The translations under genes were made by a program, and so were the position numbers. A stretch of DNA of 64,000 nucleotides from Paracidovorax valerianellae (GTDB lineage: Bacteria; Pseudomonadota; Gammaproteobacteria; Burkholderiales; Burkholderiaceae_C): the NCBI RefSeq assembly GCF_900102625.1, contig NZ_FMZC01000001.1, positions 434,001 to 498,000 on the forward strand. The letters run 5' to 3'. Shown in pieces: positions 56,447 through 64,000 of this stretch. Positions within the stretch are counted from its first letter, which is position 1; the number at the start of each line of letters is the position of its first letter. The notes beneath the pieces were generated by a model. That model made no database searches and was not told where the DNA came from. It saw only the letters and a list, made by a program, of their open reading frames with translations.

Positions 56447-56524
56447 GGTTCAGGAACCAGCAGGCTCCCGGACCGGACAGCCGGCGACCAGCGCCCGACT
56501 CTGGCGTCCGGCCGAAGCCTCGCT

Positions 56525-57622
56525 TTAAAGGAACGACGCCTGGATCGGCGGCACCGCCGGCTCGACGTCGCCGCACTGCCCGCGGTGGCGCAGCGCGTGG
56601 TCCATGACGACCAGTGCCAGCAGCGCTTCGGCGATGGGCGCGGCGCGGATGCCCACGCAGGGGTCGTGGCGGCCCTTGGTGATGACTTCGGTGCTCTGGC
56701 CGTGCACGTCGATGGATTCGCGCGGGCTGATGATGGAACTGGTCGGCTTGATCGCGAGCGACACCTCGATGTCCTGCCCCGTGCTGATTCCGCCGAGCAC
56801 CCCGCCCGCATTGTTGCTGGCAAAGCCACGGGGCGTGAGCGAATCGCCGTGCGTCGTGCCGCGCTGCGCGACGCTGGCGAACCCCGCGCCGATCTCCACG
56901 CCCTTCACGGCGTTCAAGCCCATCATCGCGTGGGCGATGTCGGCGTCCAGCTTGTCGTACAGCGGCTCGCCCAGGCCGACGGGCACGCCCGTGGCCTGCA
57001 CACGAATGCGCGCGCCGCAGGAGTCGCCGGACTTGCGCAGCGCATCCATGTAATCCTCATAGGCCGACACGTCGGCGACCGGTGCGAAGAATGGGTTCAA
57101 GGGAACGTGGTCCCAGCTCTCGAACGGAATCTCCAGCTCGCCGATCTGCGTCATGCAGGCGCGAAAGCGCACGCCGTATTTCTCGGACAGCCATTTCTTG
57201 GCGACCGCGCCGGCCGCCACCGTGGGCGCGGTGAGGCGGGCCGAAGAGCGCCCGCCGCCGCGCGGGTCGCGGATGCCGAACTTGTGCCAATAGGTGTAGT
57301 CGGCGTGGCCGGGGCGAAAGCTCTCGGCGATGTTGGAGTAGTCCTTGCTGCGCTGGTCGGTGTTGCGGATCAGCAAGGCGATGGGGGTGCCGGTGGTCTT
57401 GCCTTCGTACACGCCGGAGAGGATCTCGACCGAATCGGCCTCGTTGCGCTGGGTGACGTGGCGGCTGGTGCCCGGACGGCGGCGGTCCAGATCGGCCTGG
57501 ATGTCGGCCTCCGACAGCGGCATGCCGGGGGGGCAGCCGTCGATCACGCAGCCGATGGCCGGGCCGTGGGATTCACCGAAGTTGGTGACTGCGAATAGGG
57601 TGCCGAGTGTGTTGCCGCTCAT
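56525..57622 (-). CDS. aroC: Chorismate synthase AroC
   Basis: AroC turns 5-enolpyruvylshikimate-3-phosphate into chorismate with reduced FMN. The 365-residue protein begins [20 protein letters not shown] (catalytic histidine) and includes [46 protein letters not shown] and [20 protein letters not shown]. It is convergent with the EF-hand gene. A 152-bp gap separates its start from the CBS gene on the same strand. Confidence 0.97.
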   Translation of the reverse strand: MSGNTLGTLFAVTNFGESHGPAIGCVIDGCPPGMPLSEADIQADLDRRRPGTSRHVTQRNEADSVEILSGVYEGKTTGTPIALLIRNTDQRSKDYSNIAESFRPGHADYTYWHKFGIRDPRGGGRSSARLTAPTVAAGAVAKKWLSEKYGVRFRACMTQIGELEIPFESWDHVPLNPFFAPVADVSAYEDYMDALRKSGDSCGARIRVQATGVPVGLGEPLYDKLDADIAHAMMGLNAVKGVEIGAGFASVAQRGTTHGDSLTPRGFASNNAGGVLGGISTGQDIEVSLAIKPTSSIISPRESIDVHGQSTEVITKGRHDPCVGIRAAPIAEALLALVVMDHALRHRGQCGDVEPAVPPIQASFL

Positions 57623-57774
57623 GGGGCGCGATTATCACAGAGCCCCGATGGTGCCCTCGCAGCGTGGCGGGATATGGCGGCTGGCTCCATTTGCTACCAA
57701 AAACATAGCAACAGAGGCAATCAAACCGGCGGCAGGAGGGCTTTTTCGCCCCAAGGCCGCGTTGGAGGGGCGAT

Positions 57775-58230
57775 TCAGGCGGCCGGGCGGGCGTCTTCTT
57801 CGGGCCAGTCGCGGATGTACGCCTTGAGCATCTTGTTCTCGAAATTCTGGGCGTCCACCACGGCCTTGGCCACGTCGTAGAAGCTGATCACGCCCATGAG
57901 CATTTTCTTGTCCATGACCGGCATGTAGCGGGCGTGGCGGTTGAGCATCATGCGGCGCACTTCGTCCATGTCGGTTTCGAGCGTGCAGGTGAGCGGGGCG
58001 TCGTCCATGGCCGTGCGGACGAGCAAGGTGCCGACGGCGCCGCCGTTCTTCACGACGGCCTGGATCACTTCGCGGAAGGTGAGCATGCCGACCAGATCGC
58101 CGAGATCCATCACCACGAGGGAGCCGATGTCCTTCTCGGACATGATTTCGACGGCCTGGGCCAGCGGTTCGTCGGCGTTGACGGTATAGAGGGTGTTGCC
58201 TTTGACGCGAAGGATATCGCTGACTTTCAT
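57775..58230 (-). CDS. CBS-domain protein
   Basis: This 151-residue cytosolic protein is made of two CBS domains (about 5-62 and 75-135: LAQAVEIMSEKDIGSLVVMDLGDLVGMLTFREV and MMLNRHARYMPVMDKKMLMGVISFYDVAKAV). Paired CBS domains usually bind adenosyl ligands and regulate a partner; the ligand and partner are unknown here. GGAG lies 6 nt before the ATG at 58230, which decides the start over a longer upstream reading. It is divergent from metY with 96 bp between the start codons. Confidence 0.88.
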   Translation of the reverse strand: MKVSDILRVKGNTLYTVNADEPLAQAVEIMSEKDIGSLVVMDLGDLVGMLTFREVIQAVVKNGGAVGTLLVRTAMDDAPLTCTLETDMDEVRRMMLNRHARYMPVMDKKMLMGVISFYDVAKAVVDAQNFENKMLKAYIRDWPEEDARPAA

Positions 58231-58326
58231 GGGGGTCTCCGTGGTGCGCGGCGGGGCGCTGCTGGGCTGGGTCCTGCGCAATATAGCCCACAATGTCCCG
58301 CCAACAACACACCCTAGGAGACACGG

Positions 58327-59649
58327 ATGCCCGGTTACTCAGACCCTGGCTTCGACACACTGGCGCTGCACGCGGGCGCCTCGCCCGACCCCGCCACCGG
58401 GGCGCGCGCCGTTCCCATCCACCTCACGACCTCGTTCGTGTTCGAGTCGAGCGACCACGCGGCCGCGCTGTTCAACCTGGAACGCCCGGGCCACGTCTAC
58501 AGCCGCATCAGCAACCCCACCAACGCCGTGCTGGAGCAGCGTGTCGCCGCACTGGAGGGCGGCGTGGGCGCCATCGCGGTGGCGAGCGGCCAGGCCGCGC
58601 TGCACCTGGCGATCTGCACGCTGATGGGCGCGGGCAGCCACATCGTGGCCAGCACGGCGCTGTACGGCGGCTCGCAGAACCTGCTGCACTACACGCTGGC
58701 GCGCTTCGGCATCGAGACGACCTTCGTCGCCCCGGGCGACATCGACGGCTGGCGCGCCGCAGCCCGGCCCAACACGCGCCTGTTCTTCGGCGAAACTGTG
58801 GGCAACCCGGGGCTCGATGTGCTGGACATTCCCACCGTGTCTGCCATCGCGCACGAGGCCGGCGTGCCGCTGCTGGTCGATTCCACCCTCACCTCGCCGT
58901 GGCTCATGCGGCCGTTCGAGCACGGGGCGGATCTGGTGTACCACTCGGCCACCAAGTTCCTGTCGGGCCACGGCACGGTGATCGGCGGCATCGTGGTGGA
59001 CGGCGGCAGCTTCGACTGGGAAGGCCCGCGCACGGCGGGGCGCTTCGCGGAACTGACGCAGCCCTACGACGGCTTTCACAACATGGTGTTCGCCGAGGAA
59101 AGCACGGTGGGCGCGTTCCTGCTGCGCGCGCGGCGCGAGGGGCTGCGCGACTTCGGCGCCTGCATGAGCCCGCACACGGCCTGGCTCATCCTGCAGGGCA
59201 TCGAGACGCTGCCGCTGCGCATGGAGCGCCACATGCGCAACACGCAGAAGGTGGTGGAGTTTCTGGCCAGCCACGCCTTCGTGTCGCGCGTGGGGCACCC
59301 GCTGCTCGAATCGCACCCCAGCCATGCGCTGGCGCAAAAGCTGCTGCCGCGCGGCGCGGGATCGGTGTTCAGCTTCGACCTGAAGGGCGACCGCGCGCAG
59401 GGCAAGAAATTCATCGAGACACTGAAGGTTTTCAGCCACCTGGCCAACGTGGGCGATTGCCGCAGCCTGGTGATCCACCCGGCCAGCACCACGCACTTTC
59501 GCATGAGCGACGAGGCGCTGGCCCAGACCGGCATCTCGCAGGGCACGATCCGCCTGTCGATCGGCCTGGAAGATGCGGACGACCTGATCGACGACCTGCA
59601 GCGCGCCCTCAAGGCCGCGGAAAAGACTTCCGGAAAGGCAGGTGCGTGA
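58327..59649 (+). CDS. metY: O-acetylhomoserine sulfhydrylase-type PLP enzyme (MetY family)
   Basis: This cytosolic PLP enzyme, 440 residues, probably makes homocysteine (or methionine) from O-acetylhomoserine and sulfide (or methanethiol). Features are the opening GFDTLALHAGASPDPATGARAVPIHLTTSFVF, VYSRISNPTNAVLEQRVAALEGG, the PLP-lysine K210 (YHSATKFLSGHGTVIGG) and SLVIHPASTTHFRMSDEAL. The length and YSRISNPT favour MetY over cystathionine gamma-synthase. AGGAG lies 7 nt before the ATG. It overlaps the next gene by one base. Confidence 0.88.
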   Translation: MPGYSDPGFDTLALHAGASPDPATGARAVPIHLTTSFVFESSDHAAALFNLERPGHVYSRISNPTNAVLEQRVAALEGGVGAIAVASGQAALHLAICTLMGAGSHIVASTALYGGSQNLLHYTLARFGIETTFVAPGDIDGWRAAARPNTRLFFGETVGNPGLDVLDIPTVSAIAHEAGVPLLVDSTLTSPWLMRPFEHGADLVYHSATKFLSGHGTVIGGIVVDGGSFDWEGPRTAGRFAELTQPYDGFHNMVFAEESTVGAFLLRARREGLRDFGACMSPHTAWLILQGIETLPLRMERHMRNTQKVVEFLASHAFVSRVGHPLLESHPSHALAQKLLPRGAGSVFSFDLKGDRAQGKKFIETLKVFSHLANVGDCRSLVIHPASTTHFRMSDEALAQTGISQGTIRLSIGLEDADDLIDDLQRALKAAEKTSGKAGA

Positions 59650-60458
59650 TGCACATCACCGTCAACGGCCACCGCAGCTACTGCTACACCGGCGGCAAGG
59701 CTTTCGATGCGGCCAAGCCCACCGTCGTCTTCATTCACGGCGTGCTCAACGACCACAGTGTGTGGGCGCTGCAAAGCCGCTACTTCGCCAACCACGGCTG
59801 GAACGTGCTGGCGGTGGACCTGCCCGGCCACTGCCGCAGCGAGGGCGATGCGCCCGAAAGCGTCGAGCAGGCCGCCGGCTTCATCGCCGCGCTGCTGGAT
59901 GCGGCAGGCGTGGCCCGCGCCGCGCTGGTGGGGCACAGCTGGGGATCGCTCATCGCCCTGGAAACCGCGGGCCGGCTGCGCGACCGCGTGACGCACCTGG
60001 TGCTGGTGGGCACCGCCTACCCGATGAAGGTGTCGCCCGCGCTGATCGACTCGGCCCTGAACACGCCGGAAAAGGCGCTGCGCATGGTGAACGTGTTCTC
60101 GCGCAGCACGCTCGCGTCGCCCTCGGGCGCGGGCTTTTGGGCCTATGGCGCCGGCATGGCCCTGGGCCGCCGCGTGCTGCGCAGCAACCCGGCCGTGAAC
60201 GTGTTCCACCGCGGCTTCGTGGCCTGCGACACCTATGCCGGTGGCGAGGCCGCGATGGCGCAGATCACCTGCCCGGTGCTCTTCGCGCTGGGTGCGCAAG
60301 ACCAGATGACGCACCCCAAAGGCGCGCAAGGCTTGATCGCGCAGGCCCGAGCTGCGGGCAAATCGGTGCAGGTGGCGGACTTGCCCGTGGGACATAACCA
60401 GATGACGGAGGCGCCCGACGCGACGCTGTTCGCCATCCGGGATTTTCTCGGCGCCTGA
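59649..60458 (+). CDS. Alpha/beta hydrolase
   Basis: This is a 269-residue alpha/beta-fold hydrolase with VVFIHGVLNDHSVWALQSRYF (oxyanion-hole region), nucleophile serine in VGHSWGSLIAL, acid in ALGAQDQMTHP and catalytic histidine in LPVGHNQMTEAP. The substrate is unknown. Its start overlaps the metY stop by one base, so it is co-translated with metY; a homoserine-acyl or thioester substrate is conceivable but unproven. Confidence 0.88.
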   Translation: MHITVNGHRSYCYTGGKAFDAAKPTVVFIHGVLNDHSVWALQSRYFANHGWNVLAVDLPGHCRSEGDAPESVEQAAGFIAALLDAAGVARAALVGHSWGSLIALETAGRLRDRVTHLVLVGTAYPMKVSPALIDSALNTPEKALRMVNVFSRSTLASPSGAGFWAYGAGMALGRRVLRSNPAVNVFHRGFVACDTYAGGEAAMAQITCPVLFALGAQDQMTHPKGAQGLIAQARAAGKSVQVADLPVGHNQMTEAPDATLFAIRDFLGA

Positions 60459-60550
60459 GGGCCGATGCCGCGCCGCGCTGCAGGTCAGCGTGGCGCGGCA
60501 CGGCTTGGCAACGAAGCGGACGGGCACCAAAAGCGCTCACAGCCAAAAAG

Positions 60551-60597
60551 GCCATCAGCGCTTTATCCACGGCCTATGCAGCTATTAATTCAATAGC
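60551..60597 (+). repeat. Dispersed 50-bp intergenic repeat, copy F
   Basis: GCCATCAGCGCTTTAT is followed by GCCTATGCA and the palindrome GCTATTAATTCAATAGC. It is preceded by AGCCAAAAAG, as is copy G, so these two are the closest pair. Confidence 0.82.
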
Positions 60598-60623
60598 ACC
60601 ACGATGCAGCCACCGGATAGCGC

Positions 60624-61316
60624 TCAGGCCAGCAACCGGCACAGTTGCGTGAGGTCGGTCACGGTGGCCTGGGGCTCGCCCTCGTGCGGCCAGGGCGTGT
60701 CGGACCGGTTGATCCACACCGCCTGCATGCCGGCGCCCAACGCACCGTGGGCGTCCAGCGTGGCGTCGTCGCCCACGTGCAGCACGCTGCCGGACGGTAC
60801 CCCCAGCGCTTCGGCCGCTGCGTGGAAGATGCGCGGGTCCGGCTTGGCGATGCCGAATTCGCGCGCGCTGATGCGGGCCTGAAAGTAGGGGCCGATGCCG
60901 ATCAGATCGAGGTCGGCATTGCCGTTGGACAGCGCCGCCAGCGGGTAGCGCAACGCCAGAAACTCCAGCGCCGCGATGGCGTCGTCGTACAGCTCCACGC
61001 GCTGGCGCTCGGCGAAGAAGACGTCGAAGGCGCCATCCGTCAACGCCGTGTCGTCGCCCGACTTGCGCAGCGCGGCGCGGATGCTTTCGCGGCGCAAGGC
61101 GCTCAGGTCATGCGACAGCTCCGGATGGGCCTGCACGATCTCGCTGCGCAGCACGGCCGAGGCTTCGGGGTCGGACACCAGCGCCGCCGTGGCGGGCGCC
61201 CGGTCCTGCAGCCAGGCGCAGAGCACGGCCTGGGCGCGGGCGATGGTGGGCCAGATGGGCCAAAGGGTGTCGTCCAGGTCGAGGGTGACGGCGCGGATGC
61301 GTTGGGTGTCGAGCAT
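60624..61316 (-). CDS. HAD-superfamily hydrolase
   Basis: This 230-residue phosphatase-type protein has the HAD motif I aspartates D13 and D15 (VTLDLDDTLWP), motif II in AALSNGNAD, the lysine of motif III in IAKPDPRIF and motif IV in VLHVGDDATLDAHGALGAG. The small-molecule phosphate it removes is unknown. It is divergent from hemH with a 73-bp gap and faces the metY operon. Confidence 0.9.
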   Translation of the reverse strand: MLDTQRIRAVTLDLDDTLWPIWPTIARAQAVLCAWLQDRAPATAALVSDPEASAVLRSEIVQAHPELSHDLSALRRESIRAALRKSGDDTALTDGAFDVFFAERQRVELYDDAIAALEFLALRYPLAALSNGNADLDLIGIGPYFQARISAREFGIAKPDPRIFHAAAEALGVPSGSVLHVGDDATLDAHGALGAGMQAVWINRSDTPWPHEGEPQATVTDLTQLCRLLA

Positions 61317-61389
61317 GGCGGCGAGGATAGCGCAGGGGTTTCGCGCACGGCCTGCTCAGCCGGTGCGCGCCCTTTGCCACAATGCGGGC

Positions 61390-62451
61390 ATGCAGACCTC
61401 CACTCCAGCGCCCCTCGCCCCTTCTACCCCGTCTGCCCCGGCCCACCAAAGCCCTGCCCGCGTGCCCCGCGCTGCGGTACTGCTGTGCAACCTGGGCACG
61501 CCCGAGGCGCCCACCGCACCGGCGCTGCGCCGGTACCTGGCGCAGTTTCTGGGCGACCCGCGCGTGGTCGAAATCCCGCGCGCCGCGTGGCTGCCGATCC
61601 TGCACGGGATCATCCTGCGCATCCGCCCCGCCAAGTCCGCCGCCAAGTACGCCAGCGTCTGGATGCCGGAAGGCTCGCCGCTCGCGGTGTGGACGGCCAG
61701 GCAGGCCACGCTGCTGCGCGGCTGGCTGGGCGAGGCGGGCCTGGGCGTGCCGGTGCGCCATGCGATGCGCTACGGGCAGCCATCGATCGCCTCGCAGCTC
61801 GACGCACTGCAGGCCGAGGGCATCGAGCGCGTGCTGGTGCTGCCGCTGTATCCGCAATATTCGTCCACCACCACCGCCAGCGTGGCGGACGACGTGTACA
61901 CGTGGGCGGGCCGGCAGCGCCGGTTGCTGGAGTTCCGGTTCGTGAACAGCTACCACGCCCATCCGGGCTACATCGACGCGCTGGCGCAAAGCGTGCGCGC
62001 GCACTGGAAGCGCGAAGGCAGCCGCGCCGAGCAGCTGGTGATGAGCTTTCACGGCATTCCCGCACGCAACGTGCAGCTGGGCGACCCGTACCAGCAGGAA
62101 TGTCTGACGACCGCCACGCTGGTGGCCGAGGCGCTGGGCCTGTCGCCCGACGCGTACCGGGTGACCTTTCAGTCCCGCTTCGGCAAGGCCCGCTGGCTGG
62201 AGCCCTACACCGAACCCACGCTCATCGAAATGGCCCAGGCCGGCACGCGCAGCGTGGACGTGATGTGCCCAGGCTTTCCGTGCGACTGCCTCGAAACGCT
62301 GGAAGAAATCAACCAGGAGGCGCGCGAAGCCTTCCTGCACGCGGGCGGCAAGGAGTTTCGCTACATCCCCTGCATGAACGACGACAACGCGTGGATCACC
62401 GGCCTGAGCCAGATCGCCCAGCAGCACCTGCAGGGGTGGGACCGGCCCTGA
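61390..62451 (+). CDS. hemH: Ferrochelatase HemH
   Basis: HemH inserts Fe(II) into protoporphyrin IX, the last step of heme synthesis. The 353-residue protein has AAVLLCNLGTPEAPTAPALRRYLAQFLGDPRVVE, LPLYPQYSSTTTASV, the catalytic histidine in MSFHGIPARNVQLGDPYQQEC and VMCPGFPCDCLETLEEI. The N-terminal 28 residues are Pro/Ala-rich and not conserved in the family; the ATG at 61390 is the first in-frame ATG after the divergent promoter region. Confidence 0.96.
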   Translation: MQTSTPAPLAPSTPSAPAHQSPARVPRAAVLLCNLGTPEAPTAPALRRYLAQFLGDPRVVEIPRAAWLPILHGIILRIRPAKSAAKYASVWMPEGSPLAVWTARQATLLRGWLGEAGLGVPVRHAMRYGQPSIASQLDALQAEGIERVLVLPLYPQYSSTTTASVADDVYTWAGRQRRLLEFRFVNSYHAHPGYIDALAQSVRAHWKREGSRAEQLVMSFHGIPARNVQLGDPYQQECLTTATLVAEALGLSPDAYRVTFQSRFGKARWLEPYTEPTLIEMAQAGTRSVDVMCPGFPCDCLETLEEINQEAREAFLHAGGKEFRYIPCMNDDNAWITGLSQIAQQHLQGWDRP

Positions 62452-62675
62452 CCGGCTCCGGGTGCCCTCCGCGTCATCGCCCTGCGTGCCTGGGTGACAA
62501 GGCAGATCAAGACACTTTTCGCTACGGATGAGCGGCGGCGTTTCGTGGAAAAATTGGCACTTCCCAGCCCTCTGATGCAACCATCGGCGGGCGCAGAAAG
62601 CCGAGTGCCGTGGCAACGCATTCCGCCGCCACGGTTGACCGGCTGCCTGCGTGCCGCCCGACCGAACACACCGGC

Positions 62676-63215
62676 ATGAATCTTTCCGCCCACCCCCGAA
62701 CTGTCTGGCTCACCGGCCTGTCCGGCGCCGGCAAGACTACCCTGGCGAACGCGTTCGCCCACCAACTGAAGTCCCATGGCACGGCCTGCACCGTGCTGGA
62801 TGGCGACGCGCTGCGCAACGGGCTCAATGCATCGCTGGGTTTCACCCAGGCTGACCGCAGCGAGAACATCCGCCGCACTGCGGAAGTGGCGCGCCTCTTC
62901 AACGATGCGGGACTCTGGGTGGTGGCCGCCTTGATCTCGCCGCACGACGAAGACCGCCAGCGGGTGCGCGAGATCGTCGGGCACGACCGTTGCCGGCTGG
63001 TGTGGGTGCGCACGCCCCTGGCCGTCTGCGAAGCGCGCGACCCCAAGGGCCTGTACGCCCGCGCCCGGTCCGGCTGCCTTCCGGGATTCACCGGCGTGGG
63101 CGCAACCTATGAAGAGCCGTGGGATGCGGACTTCGAGATCGACACGACGGGCGCTTCGGTGCAGGAATGCGTCCAGGCGCTGTGGACCGCGCAGGGCCCC
63201 GTGCAAGCCGGCTAG
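62676..63215 (+). CDS. Adenylylsulfate kinase-like protein (CysC family)
   Basis: This probably phosphorylates adenosine 5'-phosphosulfate to PAPS. The 179-residue protein has P-loop GLSGAGKTT (14-22), LDGDALRNGLNASLGFTQADRSENIRRTAEVARLF, IVGHDRCRLVWVRTPLAVCEARDPKGLYARAR and FTGVGATYEEP, the CysC pattern. I chose the ATG at 62676, because a GTG at 62610 adds a non-family stretch. No ATP sulfurylase (cysD/cysN) is nearby, so it may serve a sulfation pathway elsewhere or act alone. Upstream, 62452-62675 shows no feature. Confidence 0.87.
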   Translation: MNLSAHPRTVWLTGLSGAGKTTLANAFAHQLKSHGTACTVLDGDALRNGLNASLGFTQADRSENIRRTAEVARLFNDAGLWVVAALISPHDEDRQRVREIVGHDRCRLVWVRTPLAVCEARDPKGLYARARSGCLPGFTGVGATYEEPWDADFEIDTTGASVQECVQALWTAQGPVQAG

Positions 63216-63287
63216 GACGCCGGCCCGCCGCCCGGTCGGCCGCTGGAGCTTCAGTATTCGAATGGCGGCAGACTTGGAGCCAAAAAG

Positions 63288-63335
63288 GCCACCAGCTCAA
63301 TGAAATCAACGGTGTATCGCTATTAATTCAATAGC
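63288..63335 (+). repeat. Dispersed 50-bp intergenic repeat, copy G, inside a larger stem
   Basis: GCCACCAGCTCAATGAAA is followed by GGTGTATCGC and the palindrome GCTATTAATTCAATAGC. The palindrome is enclosed by CAACGGTGT (63308-63316) and ACACCGTTG (63341-63349), giving a nested stem-loop that could act as a terminator for the two convergent genes. Confidence 0.83.
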
Positions 63336-63388
63336 AAAAAACACCGTTGATCCTTTCGCCGCTCATCCGTCAGAGCGGCCGGCTCAGG

Positions 63389-64000
63389 TCACTCCGGTAC
63401 GGCGATCGCACCGCTCGTGATGTTGATCGCATTGCCGTTCACGGGGGTGGCCGCGATGGCCGGCACGTTGGCAGCGGTGATGGCGGGCGCGCTGCCCGGC
63501 GTGCCGCCGCGCGGCACCGTGCGCACCACCTGGCTGGCGGGCAGCGCCGTGCCGTTGGCCAGGTGGTCGTACATGGCGTCGAGCGCGCGGTTCAGGTACA
63601 CGTGCAGCGGGATGTAGCGCGAGTCGTAGCCCGCCAGCACGCCGGGCAGGCCGATGAAGCTGTCGAAATGCTGGGCGTTCGTCACTTCGATGTAGCGCAG
63701 GCGGCTGGTGGAGCCTTCCACCCGGCGGTTCAGCGCGGCGTAGGGGCGCGAGGTGTGGTTGACGGGCAGCAAGGCATTGGAGCGGCCGTGCACGATGATG
63801 GCCGGCTTGCCGCGCAGGTTGCCGCTGCGGCGCGTTTCGTCCACGCCGGCCTGCAGCCTGCGGGCTGCGTCGTCGGTGCCGGTCACCAGGTTGCGCAGGC
63901 ACAGCGCGCCTTCCAGGTTCCAGTTGCGCACGCCGGCCGCGTTCTGCGACAGCACATCGCGCGCAGGGCCGCCCTGGCTGCGGTTGTTGACGAGTTGCAC
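63389..64000 (-). CDS. D-(-)-3-hydroxybutyrate oligomer hydrolase, C-terminal part (runs off window)
   Basis: The visible 203 residues match the C-terminal section of 3HB-oligomer hydrolases, which cleave oligomers released from poly-3-hydroxybutyrate. Signatures are KPAIIVHGRSNALLPVNHTSRPYAALNRRVEG, YIEVTNAQHFDSFIGLPG, RYIPLHVYLNRALDAMYDHL and SQVVRTVPRGG. These enzymes are about 700 residues, so most of the protein, with the catalytic serine, lies beyond the right edge. Both start and upstream context are unseen. Confidence 0.85.
   Translation of the reverse strand: MQLVNNRSQGGPARDVLSQNAAGVRNWNLEGALCLRNLVTGTDDAARRLQAGVDETRRSGNLRGKPAIIVHGRSNALLPVNHTSRPYAALNRRVEGSTSRLRYIEVTNAQHFDSFIGLPGVLAGYDSRYIPLHVYLNRALDAMYDHLANGTALPASQVVRTVPRGGTPGSAPAITAANVPAIAATPVNGNAINITSGAIAVPE

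Noticed and set aside
57693-57709. GCTACCAAAAACATAGC as a further dispersed-repeat palindrome
   Set aside because: Only GCTA/TAGC arms match and the body of the repeat is absent; too weak to count as a copy.

Overview
This GC-rich window looks like the chromosome of a betaproteobacterium of the Comamonadaceae, close to Acidovorax. The evidence is the protein families and their order (hut cluster with HutF and HutD, TreYZ glycogen/trehalose cluster with a MalQ-TreY fusion, PHB oligomer hydrolase), the ZTP riboswitch before glyA, and a dispersed intergenic repeat ending in a GCTATTAATTTAATAGC-type palindrome. The assignment is by recognition only; no database search was possible.

Layout. (1) 1-14080, minus strand: a large histidine-utilisation region. 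In transcription order it holds an NMT1/THI5-like ABC transporter (substrate-binding protein, permease, ATPase), the repressor HutC, HutH, HutU, an IclR-type regulator, a polar-amino-acid ABC transporter (binding protein, permease, ATPase), a phytanoyl-CoA-dioxygenase-like protein, HutD, HutI and HutF (cut by the left edge). Two TGTATATACA-like palindromes, before hutH and before the NMT1-type transporter, are probable HutC operators. HutH, HutU, HutI and HutF together take histidine to formylglutamate (HutF route).

(2) 14614-26357, plus strand: a signalling block. A stressosome module (RsbR, RsbS, RsbT, then an HATPase-SpoIIE fusion) runs without a break into a histidine kinase and two hybrid kinases. 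It is followed by heme oxygenase, a bacteriophytochrome kinase and a single-domain response regulator. No sigma factor or RsbV/RsbW pair is present, so the output is probably a phosphorelay. A MarR regulator follows.

(3) 27712-39442, plus strand: a tightly overlapping glycogen/trehalose operon, glgC-glgX-treZ-(malQ-treY)-glgA. GlgC and GlgA build glucan, GlgX debranches it, MalQ reshapes the chains, and TreY plus TreZ convert chain ends to trehalose.

(4) 39845-50560: an SDR oxidoreductase, RNase R, two near-identical tRNA-Leu(CAG) genes, a long DUF349 protein, an AsmA-like DUF748/OmpA envelope protein, and a structured minus-strand RNA with its own terminator (6S RNA candidate).

(5) 50979-64000: a membrane-anchored lytic transglycosylase, ZTP riboswitch-glyA, nrdR, an EF-hand membrane protein, aroC, a CBS protein, metY, an alpha/beta hydrolase, a HAD hydrolase, hemH, an APS-kinase-like protein, and the C-terminal part of a 3-hydroxybutyrate oligomer hydrolase at the right edge.

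The most interesting points are the sigma-less stressosome next to a phytochrome system, the bifunctional MalQ-TreY enzyme, the 6-codon open frame caused by a small duplication at the glgA start, the rnr start codon lying inside a tRNA promoter, the structured RNA near 50.4 kb, and the 50-bp dispersed repeat that supplies stop codons to two genes. Many very long frames opposite real genes are by-products of high GC and are left out.
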